Assembly (NCBI GenBank): GCA_030432875.1
Contig: JAUILP010000005.1
Coordinates: 1-64,000 of the forward strand
Direction: 5' to 3'
Origin: Oligoflexia bacterium
GTDB lineage: Bacteria > Bdellovibrionota_B > Oligoflexia > Oligoflexales > JAGOVF01
Length of the DNA: 64,000 bases
Part shown: in pieces, positions 63,865 to 64,000 of the stretch
Numbering within the stretch: position 1 is the stretch's first letter
Layout: each line of letters starts with the position of its first letter
Notes under the pieces: model-generated
Told to the model about the DNA's origin: nothing
Seen by the model: only the letters and a program-made list of their open reading frames with translations
Databases searched by the model: none
Made by a program: the position numbers and the translations under genes

Positions 63865-64000
63865 TTTATATTTGATTGCTAATTTTAGGCGCAGTTTTTA
63901 TGTTATATATTTTTGGATGTTCTGGCATTATCTCCGTTCGGTTAGTCAGCAAGGTATTTTTTTTGACCCCAGTGGAGATGTTGTGAATTTTAATGATGGT
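63857..64000 (+). CDS. Possible partial gene running off the window end
   Basis: A frame opens at a TTG (63857) overlapping the SEC-C stop and stays open to the window end (48 codons). The reading includes a hydrophobic aromatic stretch (FYVIYFWMFWHYL) and then 'GIFFDPSGDVVNFND', which look protein-like. A start at the ATG at 63917 is also possible. No ribosome site is clear and no family can be named from so short a piece. Confidence 0.2.
   Translation, partial: MYDLYLIANFRRSFYVIYFWMFWHYLRSVSQQGIFFDPSGDVVNFNDG

Overview
The window looks like chromosome of a Gram-negative, low-to-mid GC bacterium. It carries an oligopeptide ABC importer, many lipobox-bearing lipoproteins, small outer-membrane beta-barrels, ExbB/ExbD, RimM/TrmD, DarP, RlmN, a single bifunctional Rel/SpoT and a YceF-type Maf protein. 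A CFI-box C-terminal sorting domain, a long aromatic amino acid hydroxylase and numerous secreted proteins of unknown family suggest the Bdellovibrionota/Oligoflexia (Bdellovibrio, Oligoflexus or Silvanigrella relatives). That placement is inference from gene content; no rRNA gene is present to test it.

Left part (1-9.3 kb): the start of an IS3-family orfA is cut by the window edge, followed by a minus-strand oppDFABC operon, a small BamE/SmpA-like lipoprotein, an exported protein and a cyclic-nucleotide-binding-domain regulator. 9.7-17.7 kb: tRNA-Gly(GCC), a small unknown gene, a beta-barrel/ExbB/ExbD cluster, glutamate-cysteine ligase, a large NAD-type glutamate dehydrogenase and a YciI-like protein. 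17.8-25.4 kb: exported proteins, an acyl-CoA dehydrogenase, a PilZ protein, an interrupted small secreted ORF, a thermonuclease-like protein and the translation genes rpsP, rimM and trmD on the minus strand.

25.5-38.5 kb: a metallo-beta-lactamase-fold hydrolase, a CFI-box surface protein, a 110-nt tandem repeat array bounded by 17-bp inverted repeats, and a five-gene operon (DEDDh exonuclease, MCC beta, AtuA-like, enoyl-CoA hydratase, MCC alpha) for leucine/isoprenoid acyl-CoA breakdown. A winged-helix-like unknown and an unusual fusion of a GNAT acetyltransferase with an acetylpolyamine-amidohydrolase/HDAC-family deacetylase follow.

38.6-64 kb: mostly housekeeping (a short DarP, RlmN, SerS, trigger factor, Rel/SpoT, guanylate kinase, Maf) mixed with secreted proteins, a CPBP protease, a dikinase-like phosphotransferase overlapping a membrane-anchored beta-propeller gene, a subtilisin-like lipoprotein followed by an aromatic amino acid hydroxylase, and a SEC-C zinc-motif protein.

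The strongest candidates for something new are the acetyltransferase-deacetylase fusion with its unsettled start, the inverted-repeat-bounded palindromic array, and the small secreted ORF broken by a single TGA. No CRISPR array, prophage or toxin-antitoxin system was seen.
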